Positions 60,887-64,000 of a DNA stretch of 64,000 nt are shown piece by piece. Positions within the stretch are counted from its first letter, which is position 1. The number at the start of each line of letters is the position of its first letter. A program made the position numbers and the translations under genes. The stretch comes from Microbacteriaceae bacterium (lineage in GTDB: Bacteria > Actinomycetota > Actinomycetes > Actinomycetales > Microbacteriaceae), in NCBI GenBank assembly GCA_025352325.1, contig JANXTR010000045.1, positions 62,001 to 126,000 on the forward strand. Direction: 5' to 3'. Below the pieces are notes generated by a model. That model was not told the DNA's origin. It made no database searches and saw nothing but the letters and a program-made list of their open reading frames with translations.

Positions 60887-61345
60887 ATGAACGACGGAAC
60901 GAACGTGGGCGCATACGCTGCCCTGATCCTCGCGGTGTACCTCGGGGTCTTCGCGTTCAGCATCGCGATCGCGCTGCTCGCGTACGTCGCGCTCGGCCTC
61001 ACCCTGTCGCGCTTCTTCCGCAAGGTGGGGGTGGAGCCGTGGATCGCGTGGGTTCCGTTCTACAACCGGTGGAAGTGGCTGGAGGTCGGCGGTCACCCGG
61101 GCTGGCTCTCGCTGCTCTCCCTGGTGCCGTACGGGGCGACCGTATCGCTGATCTTCCTCGCGATCGGCAACTACCGCACGGGCATCGCCTTCGGCAAGGA
61201 CGGCAGCTGGGTCGTGCTGGGACTCTTCCTGCCCTGGGTCTGGTGCTATCTGCTCAGCCGCGACAGCGAGGTCTATGAGCCGGGGCGGACCACGGCCGCC
61301 GGCTATCCCGCGCCGCTGGCCGGCTTCGGCGCGGCGCCGCGCTGA
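60887..61345 (+). CDS. Small membrane protein, DUF5684-like
   Basis: This 152-residue protein has helix 1 at about 8-38 (YAALILAVYLGVFAFSIAIA) and then LSRFFRKVGVEPWIAWVPFY with NRWKWLEVGGHPGW, which fits the DUF5684 domain often found next to signal peptidases. Two more helices follow (about 68-88 and 105-120), and the C-terminus is hydrophilic. Function unknown. It is predicted leaderless. Confidence 0.75.
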   Translation: MNDGTNVGAYAALILAVYLGVFAFSIAIALLAYVALGLTLSRFFRKVGVEPWIAWVPFYNRWKWLEVGGHPGWLSLLSLVPYGATVSLIFLAIGNYRTGIAFGKDGSWVVLGLFLPWVWCYLLSRDSEVYEPGRTTAAGYPAPLAGFGAAPR

Positions 61346-61353
61346 GTGGGCCG

Positions 61354-61968
61354 CTAGCGGAGCGCGGCGGCGCACTCAACGGGCACGGCCCGGAAGCACC
61401 CGGCGACGTGATCGTCGACGAGGCCGCCAGACTGCATCAGCGCGTACATCGTGGTCGGGCCGACGAAGCGGTAGCCACGCTTCTTGAGGGCCTTGCTGAG
61501 CGCCGTCGACTCCGGCGTCACCGCGGGGATGTCGGCGAAGGAGGCGAGGGTGCGACCGCGCGGCTCGGGGGCGAAGCTCCAGATCAGCTCGTCGAGCGCG
61601 CCCGGATACTCGCTCAACAGCTGCTGCGTCACGCGCGCGTTCGAGATGGTCGCGTCGACTTTGAGCCGGTTGCGGATGATCCCCGGATCCGCCATGAGCC
61701 GCTGCACGTCGCGCTCGTCGAATGCGGCGACGGAGTCGATGTCGAAGTCAGCGAAGGCCGACCGGAAGGTCGGGCGTCGACGCAGGATCGTAATCCACGA
61801 CAGCCCCGCCTGAAACCCCTCGAGGCTCAGCTTCTCGAAGAGCGCCTGGTCGCCGTGCAGGGGCGTGCCCCATTCCTCGTCGTGGTACCGCTGGTACTCG
61901 GCGTCGTGACCCGCCCAGGCGCAGCGCGCCCGACCGTCGTCGCCGACGACAACCGCGTCGAACGTCAC
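61354..61968 (-). CDS. tag: DNA-3-methyladenine glycosylase I
   Basis: This 204-residue base-excision enzyme removes 3-methyladenine. The zinc and recognition features are in place: ARCAWAGHDAEYQRYHDEEW at the N-terminus (Cys, His and the Trp/Glu pair) and the closing His/Cys in LVDDHVAGCFR. The core FEKLSLEGFQAGLSWITIL and KALKKRGYRFVGPTTMYAL are typical. GTG 61968 overlaps the ogt stop (GTGA), so the two alkylation-repair genes form one operon. Confidence 0.93.
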   Translation of the reverse strand: MTFDAVVVGDDGRARCAWAGHDAEYQRYHDEEWGTPLHGDQALFEKLSLEGFQAGLSWITILRRRPTFRSAFADFDIDSVAAFDERDVQRLMADPGIIRNRLKVDATISNARVTQQLLSEYPGALDELIWSFAPEPRGRTLASFADIPAVTPESTALSKALKKRGYRFVGPTTMYALMQSGGLVDDHVAGCFRAVPVECAAALR

Positions 61969-62561
61969 GCGGCGGACTCGACGACGGCCTCCGCGGTTTC
62001 GGCCTCCACCTCGAACACGCTGAGCTTGAGCTGCTCGCTGGCGGTCGCCCGTCGCACCGAGTGCGCGATGCCCTCGTGCTCGAGCAGCCAAGACTTGGTC
62101 GAGATGCCCGCGCCGCCGCTGTAGCCGGTGATCCGGCCGTCGCTGCCGAGGACGCGGTGGCACGGGACGATGATCGGGATCGGGTTGGCTCCGACCGCGC
62201 CGCCGACGGCACGCCCCGCTGTCGCCCTGCCGGTGGCCATGCCGAGCTCGCCGTACGAGATGACCTCGCCGAAGTCGAGGGCGACCAGCTGTTCCCAGAC
62301 GGCGAGTTGGAAGGCGGTGCCGGCGAGGGAGAGGGGGAGGTCGAAATCCCGCCGGTGACCGGCGAAGTACTCGGCGAGCTGCCCGGCGGCACGGTCGAGC
62401 ACGGCATCGCCCTGCTCGGGCAGGGCGTCCCCGGGGAGCATGCCGTCTTTCTCGATGGACAGCGAGACGATGGCCTCGCCGTTGCCGATGACCTCGATGC
62501 GGCCGATGGGGCTCTCGAGACGACGGAGGTGCGTGGGGGCGGGCGTTGTGGTCGTGTTCAT
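61965..62561 (-). CDS. ogt: Methylated-DNA-[protein]-cysteine S-methyltransferase
   Basis: This 198-residue suicide repair protein accepts the methyl from O6-methylguanine. The helix-turn-helix ISYGELGMATGRATAGRAVG is followed by PIPIIVPCHRVLGSDGRIT, with the acceptor Cys in PCHRV. A C-terminal extension of about 35 residues (ATASEQLKLSVFEVEAETAE) is longer than usual. ATG 62561 follows TACTCT by six bases, giving a leaderless start. Confidence 0.94.
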   Translation of the reverse strand: MNTTTTPAPTHLRRLESPIGRIEVIGNGEAIVSLSIEKDGMLPGDALPEQGDAVLDRAAGQLAEYFAGHRRDFDLPLSLAGTAFQLAVWEQLVALDFGEVISYGELGMATGRATAGRAVGGAVGANPIPIIVPCHRVLGSDGRITGYSGGAGISTKSWLLEHEGIAHSVRRATASEQLKLSVFEVEAETAEAVVESAA

Positions 62562-62567
62562 GGTTCG

Positions 62568-62573
62568 AGAGTA
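62568..62573 (-). promoter_or_regulatory. -10 element of ogt-tag operon (TACTCT)
   Basis: On the minus strand TACTCT ends six bases before ATG 62561; no Ada-type operator was seen. Confidence 0.5.
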
Positions 62574-62654
62574 GACCGCGCCCGCGACACGTCCTCGCGG
62601 GAATCGGACATGGCGCAGAACCTCACCCGGGCGGTCTTGTGGAGGACGGGAGCC

Positions 62655-62660
62655 TAGGCT
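62655..62660 (+). promoter_or_regulatory. -10 element of aldo/keto reductase gene (TAGGCT)
   Basis: TAGGCT is followed by six bases and ATG 62667; predicted leaderless start. Confidence 0.5.
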
Positions 62661-62666
62661 GAATCC

Positions 62667-63620
62667 ATGGATATGCGCCCCCTCGGACTCTCTGATCTCA
62701 CGGTCTCGGTCATCGGCCTCGGCTGCAACAACTTCGGCAGGCCGGATACGGCGAGCCAGGAGCAGGCGGGCACGAACGCGGTCGTCGACGCCGCGATCGA
62801 GGCGGGAGTGACGTTCTTCGACACGGCCGACGTGTACGGTGCCGAGTACGGGATGAGCGAGACCCAGCTGGGCATCGCCCTAGCGGGCAAGCGTGGTCGG
62901 ATCATCGTGGCCACGAAGTTCGGTCACACCGGGATGACGTCCCCGATCCCAGGGGCGAAGGGTTCGCCCGAGTACATCCGCACCGCGGTCGAAGGCTCCC
63001 TGCGACGACTGAAGACCGACTACATCGACCTCTATCAGCAGCACACGCCCGACGATGAGACGCCGATCGACGAGACGCTCGGTGCACTCGACGAACTCGT
63101 GCGCGAGGGCAAGGTGCGCGCGATCGGCAACTCGAACTTCAGCGCCGAGCAGATCGAGAGCGCCGACTCCGACGCCAGCCACCGTGGGACCGTCCGCTTC
63201 GTCTCGGCGCAGAACGAGTACAACCTGCTTGCCCGCCGCGTCGAGGTCGAGGAGCTGCCTGCGGTCACGGCGGCCAAGATGGGCTTCCTGCCGTTCTTTC
63301 CGCTGGCCAATGGCCTGTTCACCGGCAAGTTCACGAAGGACGACCGTCCCGCCGACTCCCGCATCGCCCGCACCCGTCCGCACATCGCCGACGACGCACC
63401 CTGGAGTGCGATCGAGGCCTACCGCGCCTTCTGCGATGCCCGCGGGATCTCGATGTTGCAGGGGACGTTCGGATGGCTCCTCTCGCGGCCGTCGCTCACG
63501 AGCGTCATCGCCGGCGCCACGCGGCCCGAGCAGATCACGCAGAACGCCTCGGCGGGCAACGGCTGGAGGCCGACACCCGCCGAGGCGGAGGAGATCGATG
63601 ACTTTTTCCCGCTGAAGTAG
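62667..63620 (+). CDS. Aldo/keto reductase
   Basis: This 317-residue (alpha/beta)8 NADPH-dependent reductase has the catalytic Asp and Tyr in VTFFDTADVYGAEYGMSE (about residues 50-56), Lys in IIVATKFGHT and His in YIDLYQQHTPDDETP. The cofactor segments IGNSNFSAEQIE and FVSAQNEYNLL are as expected, and the NADP loop is IAGATRPEQITQNASAG near the C-terminus. Substrate unknown, probably an aldehyde. It is leaderless and monocistronic. Confidence 0.9.
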   Translation: MDMRPLGLSDLTVSVIGLGCNNFGRPDTASQEQAGTNAVVDAAIEAGVTFFDTADVYGAEYGMSETQLGIALAGKRGRIIVATKFGHTGMTSPIPGAKGSPEYIRTAVEGSLRRLKTDYIDLYQQHTPDDETPIDETLGALDELVREGKVRAIGNSNFSAEQIESADSDASHRGTVRFVSAQNEYNLLARRVEVEELPAVTAAKMGFLPFFPLANGLFTGKFTKDDRPADSRIARTRPHIADDAPWSAIEAYRAFCDARGISMLQGTFGWLLSRPSLTSVIAGATRPEQITQNASAGNGWRPTPAEAEEIDDFFPLK

Positions 63621-63640
63621 CGGAAGGGGACGGGGGCGGG

Positions 63641-64000
63641 CTACGCGGCCGCGCCGTCCTCCGGCTGCAGGACGACCTGGACGTCCAGGTTGATCGTCAC
63701 GTCGTCACCGAGCGTGAAGCCGCCGGCCTCGAGGGCCGCGTTCCAGCTGACACCGAAGTCGTGACGGTTGATCTTCGTCGACACGTTCGCGCCGGCCTTC
63801 GTCTGTCCGTAGCCGTCGGTGACGATGCCGCCGAACTCTCCCTTCAGGGTCACGGACTTGGTCACACCGCGCAGGGTCAGGTCGCCGACGAGGTTGAAGT
63901 GGTCGCCGTCGACCGTGATGCCGGTCGACGTGAACGTCATCGTCGGGTGCTCCTCGATGAGGAAGAAGTCGCTCGAGAGGAGGTGGCCGTCGCGCTGGGC
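63641..64000 (-). CDS. YceI-family lipid-binding protein, C-terminal part only
   Basis: The gene runs off the right edge. The 119 visible residues read through RDGHLLSSDFFLIEEHPTMT, then VTKSVTLKGEFGGIVTDG and KINRHDFGVSWNA, which match the lipocalin-like YceI fold. These proteins bind polyisoprenoid or other lipids, mostly in the periplasm or cytosol in actinobacteria. Whether a signal peptide exists cannot be seen. The stop is at 63641-63643. Confidence 0.88.
   Translation of the reverse strand, partial: AQRDGHLLSSDFFLIEEHPTMTFTSTGITVDGDHFNLVGDLTLRGVTKSVTLKGEFGGIVTDGYGQTKAGANVSTKINRHDFGVSWNAALEAGGFTLGDDVTINLDVQVVLQPEDGAAA

Overview
The window is 64 kb of a high-GC actinobacterial chromosome, most likely from the family Microbacteriaceae. 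The reasons are the GC-rich codon use with frequent GTG starts, the gene order argS / lysA-hom-thrC-thrB-rho-prfA-prmC / tsaC-wecA-like / atpI-like-atpBEFHAGDC that is classical for Actinobacteria, a long low-complexity N-terminal extension on Rho, and a multifunctional 2-oxoglutarate dehydrogenase E1 (Kgd type) entering at the left edge. Genus cannot be fixed from the sequence alone.

Layout. 1-9.5 kb: kgd (partial), a GuaB1-type GMP reductase/IMPDH-like protein, a CNNM-CNNM-MFS operon, an OYE flavoenzyme with a HAD hydrolase, NAD(P)HX dehydratase and a GT87-like mannosyltransferase. 9.5-13.2 kb: an MFS remnant and a histidine kinase / kinase-like membrane protein / NarL regulator operon. 13.2-24.5 kb: metY and metX, a PadR-DHA2 efflux operon, an SDR and an LLM oxidoreductase, another MFS gene, a phosphoribosyltransferase, ung, acetyltransferases, and two decayed loci (glyoxalase-like and ABC ATPase). 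24.5-32.4 kb: amidase, a small HExxH membrane protein, a disulfide reductase, a hipBA module with three operator copies, an arginase-family protein, an F420-reductase-like dehydrogenase, and an ECF sigma factor with a membrane partner. 32.4-41.6 kb: an MMPL exporter, tRNA-Arg(CCG), transglutaminase, lipoprotein, argS, LmeA-like protein, LOG-family protein, two tiny membrane proteins and lysA. 41.6-52.6 kb: threonine biosynthesis, rho, prfA, prmC, an inserted structured repeat and HAD gene, tsaC, the WecA-like transferase and an AtpI-like protein. 52.6-64 kb: the complete F1Fo ATP synthase operon, a P-loop kinase, YaaA, a small membrane protein, the DNA-alkylation repair pair ogt-tag, an aldo/keto reductase and a partial YceI protein.

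The strongest theme is regulatory. At least a dozen genes carry a TANNNT-like -10 exactly six bases before the start codon, which predicts leaderless mRNAs. Other signals are three hipBA operator copies at exact 60-bp spacing, an ECF-type promoter (AAC-17-CGTC) before the sigma gene, TetR-like and PadR-like palindromes over promoters, a strong intrinsic terminator between atpA and atpG whose loop is the atpA stop codon, and a possible AUC start for atpB. No CRISPR array, intact insertion sequence, prophage or large biosynthetic cluster was seen. The best candidates for something undescribed are the three-gene signalling module at 9988-13157 and the nested inverted-repeat element at 49355-49442.
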